Below are positions 18,172-27,670 of a stretch of DNA of 42,889 nt, one piece after another. The position numbers and the translations under genes are program-made. The DNA is from an uncultured Clostridia bacterium (GTDB taxonomy: Bacteria; Bacillota; Clostridia; TANB77; CAG-508). Where the stretch lies: the NCBI GenBank assembly GCA_947591055.1, contig CANQCW010000004.1, positions 1 through 42,889 of the forward strand, given 5' to 3'. Position 1 is the stretch's first letter, and every line of letters begins with the position of its first letter. The notes below the pieces were generated by a model. That model saw nothing but the letters and a program-made list of their open reading frames with translations, was not told the origin of the DNA and made no database searches.

Positions 18172-20115
18172 GTGAAGAAAAAGACTTTATTATTAACTAC
18201 ACTTGCTGGTTCTATGCTTATTGCTGGAATGGCAATGCCTACTACAAAGGCTGTTACTGATACTACAGCTATTGTTAATGAAGATAAAGAGATCGTTGCT
18301 GTTGAATTAGCTAACTCTGAAACTCAACTTTCTAAAGAACAATTAAAAACATTAATTGCCAAAGCTTATGAAGGCAAAAATTTAAAACCAGAAATTACTG
18401 TAGAAGGAGATGTTAAAACTGGTTCTACTGTAAAAGTTGGTGAAAACAAAACACTTACAGTTGTTGTTTACGGTGATGTTAATGGTGATGGTGCTGTTAA
18501 CTCAAAAGACGCTGTAGCTATTGCTAAACACTCAACAGGAGCAGAAACTCTTGAAGGTGCAGCTCTAATAGCTGCTGGTTTAGATAACAACACAGATAAT
18601 ATCAACTCTAAAGACGCTGTAAAAGTTGCTAAATTTTCAACAGGAGCACTTGAAGAATCTTTAGTTAAATCTGGTGTTAAAATTGAAGAAAAAATTAATC
18701 CAGAACAAGAAGTTCAGGAACACAAATGCACATACACACAAGGAGTATATGATAATATAGCAAAATCACATACATGGAAATGTACAGAATGTGGTGAATC
18801 TGGAGTAGAACCTTGTACATTTAGTGAATGGACATCAACAGATGGCAAAACTGCAAAAAGAACATGTCTATTATGTGGTGGTGTAGATACAGCAACCACA
18901 TTATCAGCTGCGTTAAGTGATGGAAGTACTAAAGAACTTACTGTAGATACAATAGATACTTCTGAAAATGAATTAACTATACCAAGAGGAACAACTGTAA
19001 CTGTAAATGAAGAAATAACAACAGCTAGTAATGATGTAACAGTAAATGGTACATTAGTTTTAAAAACAAAACAAGAAAATCTTAAATTAAAAGGTACAGG
19101 AACTGTTATCTATGCACCAGAAGTAGAAACACCAGAAGAATTTGCAGAACAATTTCCAAATGCCGAAGGTATATTAGGAGGAATACAAGCTGCAGATAAA
19201 GAAGCTGCAAAAGGCTTAAAATATGAAATAATAGTACCAAGCCTAAGTGAGGTACAAACAATAACAGAAGATACTCAAATAGAATTAGAAGCAGGATGGA
19301 ATTTAACAGTAGATTTAGGAAACAACATATTAACATCTAAAAACACAAATAATAACTTAATAAAAAATAGCGGAAATCTTACAATAAAAAATGGAACCTT
19401 GACAACTGCTGAGAAAAATAATAATCCTGTAATTAATGATCAAGGAAGTAGACTAACTTTAGAAAATGTTGATGTTAAAGGTAATAAAGGTATAAGAACA
19501 AATGGAAACTTAGGAGTTATTGGTGGAAAAATTGTATCAAAGAGTTATGATAATAATTCATATGCATTGGCAGTATTAACTGATGCAGAAACTCGTAGTA
19601 CTGCTGTGTTAAATAATGTAGATATTGTTGCACGAAACATCGGAGCATATATTGGAGGAGCTAATCATAGCTTAATTATGTACGGTGGAACGATAACCAC
19701 AAAAGGCTCAGAGAACAAAGATTATGCTTTAGCATCATACGCTACAGATGCAATTTTGAGCTTAGAAGGTACAAAAATACAATCTGACGACTTTGGTGTT
19801 TATTTACAAAATGGAGCAGAATCGGGTAAACCAGGTGATGTAGGAAACTTAGCTGAACTAAACAATGTCGAATTAACATCGGAAAAAGCAAGCATATGGG
19901 TAGCAGGTCAAAAAGATAGAGTAGAAGTTACAGGTGGTACAATAACAAGTAATGAAGAAGTAGTACTAAGAATATCTAGTAAAGACTGTGGACATAGCAT
20001 ATTAAAGGACTGTACTTTATCTGGTCACCCAACTGTGACATTTAATAGTAACATAACAGAGGAACAAAAGAATCAACTTGTTACTTTGACTGATGTAACA
20101 GAAAACAAAAAATAA
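18172..20115 (+). CDS. Secreted dockerin protein; putative expression site with a variable C-terminal module
   Basis: GGAGG RBS, GTG start, signal peptide, dockerin duplicated repeats (GDVNGDGAVNSKDAVAIAKH...NNTDNINSKDAVKVAKF), then junction NPEQEVQE and Cys-rich plus beta-helix-like C-terminus. Confidence 0.8.
   Translation: MKKKTLLLTTLAGSMLIAGMAMPTTKAVTDTTAIVNEDKEIVAVELANSETQLSKEQLKTLIAKAYEGKNLKPEITVEGDVKTGSTVKVGENKTLTVVVYGDVNGDGAVNSKDAVAIAKHSTGAETLEGAALIAAGLDNNTDNINSKDAVKVAKFSTGALEESLVKSGVKIEEKINPEQEVQEHKCTYTQGVYDNIAKSHTWKCTECGESGVEPCTFSEWTSTDGKTAKRTCLLCGGVDTATTLSAALSDGSTKELTVDTIDTSENELTIPRGTTVTVNEEITTASNDVTVNGTLVLKTKQENLKLKGTGTVIYAPEVETPEEFAEQFPNAEGILGGIQAADKEAAKGLKYEIIVPSLSEVQTITEDTQIELEAGWNLTVDLGNNILTSKNTNNNLIKNSGNLTIKNGTLTTAEKNNNPVINDQGSRLTLENVDVKGNKGIRTNGNLGVIGGKIVSKSYDNNSYALAVLTDAETRSTAVLNNVDIVARNIGAYIGGANHSLIMYGGTITTKGSENKDYALASYATDAILSLEGTKIQSDDFGVYLQNGAESGKPGDVGNLAELNNVELTSEKASIWVAGQKDRVEVTGGTITSNEEVVLRISSKDCGHSILKDCTLSGHPTVTFNSNITEEQKNQLVTLTDVTENKK
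18702..18719 (+). other. Cassette junction (core GAACAAGAAGTTC) in the expressed gene
   Basis: agaacaagaagttcagga; in-frame E-Q-E-V. Confidence 0.7.
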
Positions 20116-20176
20116 AAATTAATAATAAGTATTAGTGAACTTAATTGGATAATTAAAATTTATTCATTAAGAAAAC

Positions 20177-20209
20177 AAAAATATCGTACAAAAACTGTAC
20201 GATATTTTT
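20177..20209. terminator. Bidirectional terminator between convergent cassettes
   Basis: AAAAATATCGTAC...GTACGATATTTTT. Confidence 0.8.
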
Positions 20210-20247
20210 GTATTTGATAACTTTTTAATAAACTATATAATCAAATT

Positions 20248-23200
20248 TTATTTGCTTATATCTTCAACTTTTATTGTTAGGTAATTTATCTCATTTGTTT
20301 CTTTATTTTTGAATCCAATTGTCATCTCTGGTAATTCAGCTTCCCACCAAATTAAAATTTCTGTATCTTTTAAATCAAGTGATGAACTTGCAGTTACATC
20401 ATCCTCTGTAACTTGGTAGCCAGAAACAGGACCATCTGTATAAAGTTTGTCTCTTGAAATTCCTGTATCAACAATTAAAGCAAAATATGTTCTATCATTT
20501 TTAGAAGCATTATCTTCTGAAGTATATGCTTTAGTTTTAGTCTTATCAATTTTTACCGTTATAGTGTTTGTTTTTGGATCTACTTCTACAGAATTTATAG
20601 CATCCATATTTTTAGCAAATTCAGTATTATGATCGTCTTCTTTCATTATTTCTTTATTAAGTGCTTCTTTCACTTCGCTAGTTTCTTCAACGCTTAATGT
20701 TTCAGATTTTTGATTTAAAGTAACAATTGATTTTTTATTTAGAGTAAACTCAATTTCGTCTGAGTTAGTTTTAACACTATAAGAAGCTTCATTAGCTACA
20801 GAAGGTACTAGATAATATCCAAACCAATCAAGAAGTTTTGGAGTACTTGTTAATTTTTCACCAACAACAGTATTTCCTGTATAAGTTTTGTCAGTTATCA
20901 AAGTAACAGTATATTTATCACTCATACTTGTGTCACCAACTACAAGGCTTTTGAATACTGCTTTAGATATATCAACTTTACCAGATTTTACTTCTAAGCC
21001 AGTAATTTCTTGAGCATTAGTAAATACTCTTACAGCATTAGATTTATTAGCTGAGATTTCTAATCCATCTTGATTTGTTCCAACAAATTCAACATCAATT
21101 TGTTTTTCAACTTTAGATGAATCAATTGATAATTTATTGTTAGAACCAGTAAATGTAAATTTATCACCTTCTACTATAAATGGATTTATTTTTGATTCTT
21201 GTTTTATTTTCACTCCATTGATAGTAGTTGTTGTTCCAGTAGTAACTTCTACATTAACTGGGCTTGATGTATCTAAAGTTAAATCCATATTATCTTTACT
21301 GATGATTACTTTTTCAACTGATAATTCAGATAAATCAAATTTTTTTGCAGTATCTACTGTAATTTCGTTTAATTCACCAGTTACAGTTGTTGTATAATTA
21401 GCTTCACCAGTTATATTGACTTTTGCAGTTTTTGCAACTTTTGTTAAATCATATGTTGTATCTTTCTTATCATCATCTGTTAATGTTAAAGCTGTTATTT
21501 TATCATTTACTGATATTTTGTCATTATTGTCCATTTGATCTAAAACACTTATTATATTTAATACTTCTGGATAAATATCAGAAGAATATTCAGTCATTTT
21601 TTCACCTACATATAATGTGTTATCTTTATATGTAACTTGATTTGCCCCAAGTTTTGGTAAAACTGGAGAATCTTTTTCCACTTTTACATATGTGGCATTA
21701 GTAAATGCAAGTGCTGAAATTGGTGTTGTAACTTTAGCTTCATTAGAATAATATTTTGAACCATTAACTTCAGTTACAATCATAAATTTATATTCTTTTC
21801 CTGGATTTAAATTTTCTGCTACATTATATGGTAATGATGTAATTGCAGTACTATCCTCCACATAATCTTTATCTGATTCCACATAGTATAATTTATAATT
21901 TACTAAACTTGCTCTATTTTTACTTAAAATATCAAATAAATTATTAGAATCTAATAAAGTTCCTTTTAATTGTACTTTTCCATCTTCAAGTACTGCTCTT
22001 AAATCTTCAATTCTTGCTCCTTGATAATATTTCAAATTAGCTTGTTTGTCGCTACTACCACTAGCTTTCTTTATTTCATCTGAAGATTTATTTGCCATTA
22101 AAACGTCATCTTTAGCATTTGCAGTTACTTTAAATGAATATGTTCCTGCACCATATTTTTCTACTATAGATGATATATCAAAATTTGAAGTTTCAGTAGT
22201 TGTTGCTGATGATACAACATTATTATATTCTTTGTTTGTCTTAGTTGAATCATATTTTAAAATTTCAACTGTATAATCTTTTACTTTTGCTACATCTCCT
22301 GTAGGTGTCCATGATATTTTCTTTTCATTTTTGTCTAAAGTAATTGTTATTCCAGTAAGTACTGGTGATGTTGTTATTGTAACGCCTGTAGAAGAAACAT
22401 CAGTATAATCTTCGTTATCTGCAACTGCTATAACTGTCATATTGAAAGTTCCAGCATCTTGTTCCTTTAATATATCAAAGAAATCAACTTCTTTAGTTTC
22501 TCCTTTATTTACAACTGTTTCATAAACTATTTTATTAGTACTGTCTTTTAATATAACTCTATATTCAACAAATCCTTCAGTTTCTTCATTAAAATCCCAT
22601 TTATATGTAGCTTCTTTACTTGTCTCTTTTTCTACAGTTACTTTGCCTTCCATTGCATTAGCACCTTTTTTAGCAACCTTAATAGCTACAACATCTTTAG
22701 AATCTGTTCCAGAAGCAGTTTTTGCTGCTAAATATACAACACAAGCATCGTCACCTATATCAGTTGGAATAGGAATACTTGTAGTTTCATTAAAACTATT
22801 AATTTTGCTTGTATTACTTGCTGAATTACCAATTATATCAGCAACAGTTGGAGCAGGTTCTCCTACTTTCTTAACTAAGTAATATACTGTATCATTAGTA
22901 TTGGTTGATTTTAAATTTGTAATACTAGCTTGTGGCTTTTTCTTCTTATCAGCAGTACGATTAGCTTTTTCATATGTTACAACTGGAGCGTTTGCATATT
23001 TAGTTGCCGCTGTACCATTAGCTACTGTTGAAACATTACCTTCACTATCTCTTACTAATGCTTTAAGAGTTAATGTTCCTTCTTCTAATGAGCTTAAATC
23101 ACCACTAATTGTTTCATTAATATTTTTTGTTGTTAATTCTTTTGTCAAAGTTAAAGTATTTGGTTCGTCAGCAGAATCTGTAATATTAACTTCAAGAATT

Positions 23201-23592
23201 ACTGGAAGAATATTTGTATTTCCACCATTGAAAGTTACATCCATATTAACATTTTTAACATTTGAGGAATTAATTTCATTATCATTATTTCCAGATCCAG
23301 CTACAACTTTAAGTGAAGTAGGAGCAACTAATTTTTTAAATACAAAAGTTTTAGATTCTTCAAAAGAATTACTTTCATCAGTTATAAGTAATACATTTTC
23401 TTTATTTTCTTTTAGCTGTGAAATGCCATTAATTTTATAAATATTTTTATTAGATGAATCTTGAGTACCATCTACTAGAATATCATTTAATTTAAATCTA
23501 ATATCTTGTACTTCTTTATTTAATTTTACTGAGATATTTCCGCTAGCTTCAACTTCAAAAGAAACAATTTCAACATCTAGAACTTCTTGGTC
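20248..23592 (-). CDS. Silent cassette 1: large surface protein module without RBS/signal peptide (Ig/FnIII-like plus beta-helix-like)
   Basis: Opens at GACCAAGAAGTT (23581-23592): DQEVLDVEIVSFEVEASGN...; no SD before the nominal ATG; ends INYLTIKVEDISK*. Confidence 0.7.
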   Translation of the reverse strand, partial: DQEVLDVEIVSFEVEASGNISVKLNKEVQDIRFKLNDILVDGTQDSSNKNIYKINGISQLKENKENVLLITDESNSFEESKTFVFKKLVAPTSLKVVAGSGNNDNEINSSNVKNVNMDVTFNGGNTNILPVILEVNITDSADEPNTLTLTKELTTKNINETISGDLSSLEEGTLTLKALVRDSEGNVSTVANGTAATKYANAPVVTYEKANRTADKKKKPQASITNLKSTNTNDTVYYLVKKVGEPAPTVADIIGNSASNTSKINSFNETTSIPIPTDIGDDACVVYLAAKTASGTDSKDVVAIKVAKKGANAMEGKVTVEKETSKEATYKWDFNEETEGFVEYRVILKDSTNKIVYETVVNKGETKEVDFFDILKEQDAGTFNMTVIAVADNEDYTDVSSTGVTITTSPVLTGITITLDKNEKKISWTPTGDVAKVKDYTVEILKYDSTKTNKEYNNVVSSATTTETSNFDISSIVEKYGAGTYSFKVTANAKDDVLMANKSSDEIKKASGSSDKQANLKYYQGARIEDLRAVLEDGKVQLKGTLLDSNNLFDILSKNRASLVNYKLYYVESDKDYVEDSTAITSLPYNVAENLNPGKEYKFMIVTEVNGSKYYSNEAKVTTPISALAFTNATYVKVEKDSPVLPKLGANQVTYKDNTLYVGEKMTEYSSDIYPEVLNIISVLDQMDNNDKISVNDKITALTLTDDDKKDTTYDLTKVAKTAKVNITGEANYTTTVTGELNEITVDTAKKFDLSELSVEKVIISKDNMDLTLDTSSPVNVEVTTGTTTTINGVKIKQESKINPFIVEGDKFTFTGSNNKLSIDSSKVEKQIDVEFVGTNQDGLEISANKSNAVRVFTNAQEITGLEVKSGKVDISKAVFKSLVVGDTSMSDKYTVTLITDKTYTGNTVVGEKLTSTPKLLDWFGYYLVPSVANEASYSVKTNSDEIEFTLNKKSIVTLNQKSETLSVEETSEVKEALNKEIMKEDDHNTEFAKNMDAINSVEVDPKTNTITVKIDKTKTKAYTSEDNASKNDRTYFALIVDTGISRDKLYTDGPVSGYQVTEDDVTASSSLDLKDTEILIWWEAELPEMTIGFKNKETNEINYLTIKVEDISK

Positions 23593-23625
23593 TAGCAAAA
23601 ACGTTGAAAGCATTGAAAATACTGA
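23593..23625 (-). repeat. Iteron-like leader next to the cassette 1 junction
   Basis: Plus strand gTTGAAAgcaTTGAAAataCTGAAA: 9-bp period. Confidence 0.55.
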
Positions 23626-23791
23626 AAAATTGCAATTAATAAAATTAAAAGAAGAATTTAAGTGAAATAAAACTAAAGATGGGAATAAAGTAAATTCTAT
23701 CTTGTTAAAATATATAGATATGAAAATAAAAAGCTGTAAATCTGCACGTTACAGTATCTACAGCACTAGCAATACAATGTTTAAATGTTAA

Positions 23792-25127
23792 TTATTTTTC
23801 CTTTAAATATCTTTTTAAAAGGAAAGTTAAAAAATATGGGAAAGTATAAAATTTGCCATTAAAACCTATATTTTTATATCCTAGCTTTATTCCATACTTA
23901 ATATCTTTATACATTTTATTGTCTATTAAATTATTTAGAGAAATAGTCGCACCATCAATCGCTTTTACTTCAACTGGAATCAAAGAATCTTTATCTCTAA
24001 TAAAAAAGTCCATTTCAATAGTACCCTTTTCATTTTTATAGAAATATAAGTTATAGCCCTCTTTTACAAGAGTATCTGCAACAATATTTTCATAAATGGC
24101 ACCTTTATAAGTATTAAAATTTTTATTATTTCTTAAATCATCTTGTGCTTCTTCATCTAGTGAACCAATTAATAAACCTGTATCACTAAAATATATTCTA
24201 TAATTATTAGGATTAAAATTTCCTCCAAGAGGAAGTTCTGGTTGTTCTAAACAGTAACAAATATTAATAATTCCACTATCTTTCAGCCAATCTATTGTTC
24301 CAATATATTCTCTGCTTCTTGCACCATGTTCTATCTTTGAAATTTGAAACTTTTTGTTTTCATTTCCTAAAAATACAGGAATTCTACGATACACATTAAG
24401 GACTTTAGCATGATCCAAGCCGACCAGCGTACTTAGTTATATCCTCTTCATAATCAAGAAGAATTTGCTTTTGCATTTTTAATGTTCCACTATAATTTTT
24501 ATTTTTTACAAATGAATTAACAATTGCAGGCATTCCACCTATTACCATATATTCTTTAAAATTATCAAACATAACAGAAAGCTCTACATCAGAAAAAGGA
24601 ATTAAGTTTTTCATATGATTATATAGATTTTCTATTTGCTCTTCTTTATATCCTTTAGCCCAAAGAAATTCTTCAAAGTCCATTGAATACATTTCATAGT
24701 CTTCTTTATTTCCAACGCTATTAGATTCAATTTCTTTATAGTTAATTCCCATAAGAGAACCTGAACAGATTACATCATATCTTCCATCTTGATTAAATGA
24801 TTTAAGAGATGTTGCACAATTAATACAATTTTGTAACTCGTCAAAAAATATTAATGTATTTCCTGGTATAAATTCAAAATTTGGATTTTTTAAAGAGATA
24901 TTTTTAATTATAGTATCTACATCAAAACCATCATCAAAAATATCCCTATATTGCTTTTGCAGTACAAAGTTTATTTCAATTACACTTTTATAATTATTTT
25001 TTGCAAAATATCTAATTGATTCTGTTTTTCCTATTTGACGTGCTCCTTTTACTATCAAAGGCTTTTTCTGTTGACTATTTTTCCATTCTATTAAATAATT
25101 ATCAATTTTTCTTTTTAAAAGTTCCAC
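23792..25127 (-). pseudogene. AAA ATPase with DUF4143 C-terminus, disrupted by a frameshift (two ORFs 24405-25127 and 23792-24418)
   Basis: GARQIGKTESIRYFAK Walker A, LIFFDELQN, ...KYAGRLGSC / DHAKVLNVYRRIPVFL; removing one base restores KYAGGLDHAKV. Confidence 0.8.
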
Positions 25128-25262
25128 AATTTTTCACCATCCTATATATATATTATATCACAAAATTCCTGCTATATGCAATACATTTTTTCACAAAATT
25201 CCATTTCTATATATGTTTTTCACTTTTTGCAATTTACTGCCAAAAGTATTGTTTTATATTGC

Positions 25263-25302
25263 AAACTTCTTTTAAAAAAACACTGAAAGTATTGAAAATA
25301 CT
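25263..25302 (-). repeat. Degenerate copy of the junction/leader element
   Basis: Minus strand agtattttcaatactttcagtgtttttttaaaagaagtt resembles cassette leaders. Confidence 0.4.
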
Positions 25303-25414
25303 AGATAATGCGTGATAAATATATTAATTTTTATAAAAAAATAATTAAATAAATAGCACATTTTTGCTTTTTATATTATAATTAAATTATATTTAAAATC
25401 ATGGAGGTAGTGTT

Positions 25415-25777
25415 ATGCCTAGTAAACTAAAAAAAATTTTAGATGAATATACTGAAGGTTTATCTAATATTCTAGACAATAAAATAGAAAAAGTAATTTT
25501 ATATGGTTCTTATGCTCGAGGAGAGCAAAGTTCTAAAGAAGAAATTAGCGATATTGATATAATGATACTAGTAAAGTCTAATTCTAGTGAGATTAAAGAT
25601 ATAGAAAAAATAGTATTAGATTATAGTTATAATCTAGATTTAAAATATAATATTGTATTATCTCCTATGGTAGAAAATATTGATGTTTTTAATAAAAGAA
25701 CTAAATATATGTCTTTTTATAAAAATGTAATGAATGAGGGAGTTATATTATCTAAAGGAATATGTAAAGGAAAGTGA
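25415..25777 (+). CDS. MNT-type nucleotidyltransferase domain protein
   Basis: VILYGSYARGEQSSKEEISDIDIMILV motif; GGAGG RBS. Confidence 0.85.
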   Translation: MPSKLKKILDEYTEGLSNILDNKIEKVILYGSYARGEQSSKEEISDIDIMILVKSNSSEIKDIEKIVLDYSYNLDLKYNIVLSPMVENIDVFNKRTKYMSFYKNVMNEGVILSKGICKGK

Positions 25778-25872
25778 TTATCTGTATTTGTAATAGGACA
25801 AACAATTGATAAATTTGTTTTTTCATTAAATATATTATTGCTTATTACAACAGCTAATCTATAACTTCTTGG
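25750..25872 (-). pseudogene. mazF middle fragment fused to an orphan cassette junction
   Basis: Minus reading PRSYRLAVVISNNIFNEKTNLSIVCPITNTDNHFPLHIPLD resembles the MazF core; no N- or C-terminus here. Confidence 0.65.
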
Positions 25873-25908
25873 TCTAGCAAAAACGTTGAAAACCTTGAAA
25901 ATAGTGAA
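25863..25908 (-). repeat. Orphan cassette junction plus iteron leader, no cassette ORF
   Basis: Minus cactattttcaaggttttcaacgtttttgctagaccaagaagtt, nearly identical to the cassette 1 leader. Confidence 0.75.
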
Positions 25909-26036
25909 TAAATCATAAATTATTTGTTATAATATAAATAAAACATTTATATTATCTGTATCAATAATTTTATTGACATTGTAAATAAATTATGGTAAAA
26001 TACATATAATAAAAGAAAGAAAGGAAGTGTGTTATT

Positions 26037-26303
26037 ATGGCTCAAACAAATATTAATATAAGAATGGATGAAGATTTAAAAAAACAATTTGATAAATTTT
26101 GCTCTGATATAGGTATGACAATGACAACAGCTATTTGTGTATTTGCAAAAAAAGCTGTTAGAGAACAAAAAATACCTTTTGAGATTACAGCTGAAGACCC
26201 TTTTTATAGTTCTGCCAATATGAAAAGGTTACAAAAAGCAATTCAAGATGTAGAAGATGGAAAACTTACAGTTCATGATTTAATAGAGGTAGAAGATGAA
26301 TAA
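26037..26303 (+). CDS. RelB/DinJ family antitoxin
   Basis: MAQTNINIRMDEDLKKQFDKFCSDIGMTMTTAICVFAKKAVREQKIPFEI. Confidence 0.9.
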   Translation: MAQTNINIRMDEDLKKQFDKFCSDIGMTMTTAICVFAKKAVREQKIPFEITAEDPFYSSANMKRLQKAIQDVEDGKLTVHDLIEVEDE

Positions 26304-26559
26304 AGCATGGCAAGATGAAGCGTGGGAAGATTATTTGTATTGGCAGACTCAAGATAAAAAAATACTAAAAAAAATAAACCAGTTATTAAAAGATATAGAT
26401 AGAAATGCTTATGATGGAATAGGAAAGCCAGAAGCATTATCTGGAAATCTTTCTGGATACTGGAGTAGAAAAATTGATGATAAAAATAGAATTGTATATA
26501 AAGTACAAAATAATCAAATTATAATTATTCAATGTGGTTCACATTATAGAGATAAATAA
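26296..26559 (+). CDS. YoeB/Txe family mRNA interferase toxin
   Basis: AWEDYLYWQTQDKKILKKINQLLKDI...GIGKPEALSGNLSGYWSRKIDDKNRIVYKV. Confidence 0.92.
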   Translation: MNKAWQDEAWEDYLYWQTQDKKILKKINQLLKDIDRNAYDGIGKPEALSGNLSGYWSRKIDDKNRIVYKVQNNQIIIIQCGSHYRDK

Positions 26560-26651
26560 AATTGTAATTGCTAATCATATAATAATACTAAAAATATAAT
26601 AATAAATATTGACATTTATACTATGTATATACAATGAGAGGAGTTATTTAT

Positions 26652-26891
26652 ATGACTACTACTATTCAAAAATGGGGAAAAAGCCAAGGTGTTAGAATTC
26701 CTAAAAATATATTAGATTCTGTTAATTGGACAGAATCGGAACAGATTACAATTGTAGTTGAAAATGGTAAAATAATTATGGAAAAAACAAAATTAAAAAG
26801 AAAAAATATAAAAGAATTATTTGAAAATTATGATGGAAAATATGAACCAGTAAAAATAGATTGGGGAAATCCGAAAGGGAAAGAAATATGA
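26652..26891 (+). CDS. MazE-type AbrB-fold antitoxin
   Basis: MTTTIQKWGKSQGVRIPKNILDSVNW...FENYDGKYEPVKIDWGNPKGKEI. Confidence 0.85.
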   Translation: MTTTIQKWGKSQGVRIPKNILDSVNWTESEQITIVVENGKIIMEKTKLKRKNIKELFENYDGKYEPVKIDWGNPKGKEI

Positions 26892-26892
26892 T

Positions 26893-27009
26893 GCGAACAT
26901 ATTAAAGCATTAGAATTAAATAGTAGAACTTACCAAATATAGAACATTTGCCAGAAGATAATTGGCACAAGTTATAGACATTATTTATTCTGAAATAGAA
27001 AAAATATAA
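26893..27009 (+). pseudogene. mazF C-terminal remnant with frameshifts
   Basis: CEHIKALELNSRTYQ / IEHLPEDNWHK / VIDIIYSEIEKI readable across frames directly after mazE. Confidence 0.6.
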
Positions 27010-27116
27010 TTAATTAACAAAGAAAATTTAGATTTAAATATAATTTTTTATTCCTGATAATAAAATTCTCTTAAGCAATACATTAATTTGTACTTACTTA
27101 AGAGATTCATTTAATT

Positions 27117-27458
27117 TTATATATTTATAACAACTCCCTCTTTTTGAACATTAGTATAAAATGGTACAATATTAACTCTTGCATTATACTTATCAATATT
27201 TTTAATTAGTGGAGATATTTCAATTTCAAAATTATTTTCACTTTCAATATCATAAGCTATATCATATATTTTATCTTTATATTGTTCTAATTCTTTTTCA
27301 TTCAAATCAGTTAAAATCATTATATCAATATCAGATGATTTATTAAAATCTCCTCGTGCATATGAACCGTATAATATTATTTTTCTTAATCTATCTCCTA
27401 ATATAACTTTTACTTTGTAAATAAAATTTTGAATAATATTTTGTATTTCTATAGGCAT
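27117..27458 (-). CDS. MNT-type nucleotidyltransferase domain protein
   Basis: IILYGSYARGDFNKSSDIDIMILTD. Confidence 0.85.
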   Translation of the reverse strand: MPIEIQNIIQNFIYKVKVILGDRLRKIILYGSYARGDFNKSSDIDIMILTDLNEKELEQYKDKIYDIAYDIESENNFEIEISPLIKNIDKYNARVNIVPFYTNVQKEGVVINI

Positions 27459-27518
27459 AAGTATTTCCTCCTTGCATTTATATTAAATCACAAAAGAAAA
27501 AAATTCAATAATTTTAAT

Positions 27519-27605
27519 AATTTTAGTCGACACTTTTTAATGAATTTAATCAACACTTTTTAAAAATTTTAGTCGACATTTTTTTATATTTTTAGTAAAA
27601 ATTTT
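27519..27605. repeat. 23-bp-period direct repeats (tttTAGTCGACacttttt)
   Basis: Copies phased at 27527, 27550, 27573 and a degenerate one at 27596. Confidence 0.6.
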
Positions 27606-27670
27606 TAGATCTTTTATGATATATTTATTGAAATCATCCAGTGTTTTCAATACTTTCAACAATTTTTCTA

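Noticed and set aside
23581-23613. Normal translation start of cassette 1 at the nominal ATG (MLSTFLLDQEV)
   Set aside because: No Shine-Dalgarno, no signal peptide, and the ATG lies in the iteron leader; sister cassettes 3-5 have no ATG at the corresponding position.
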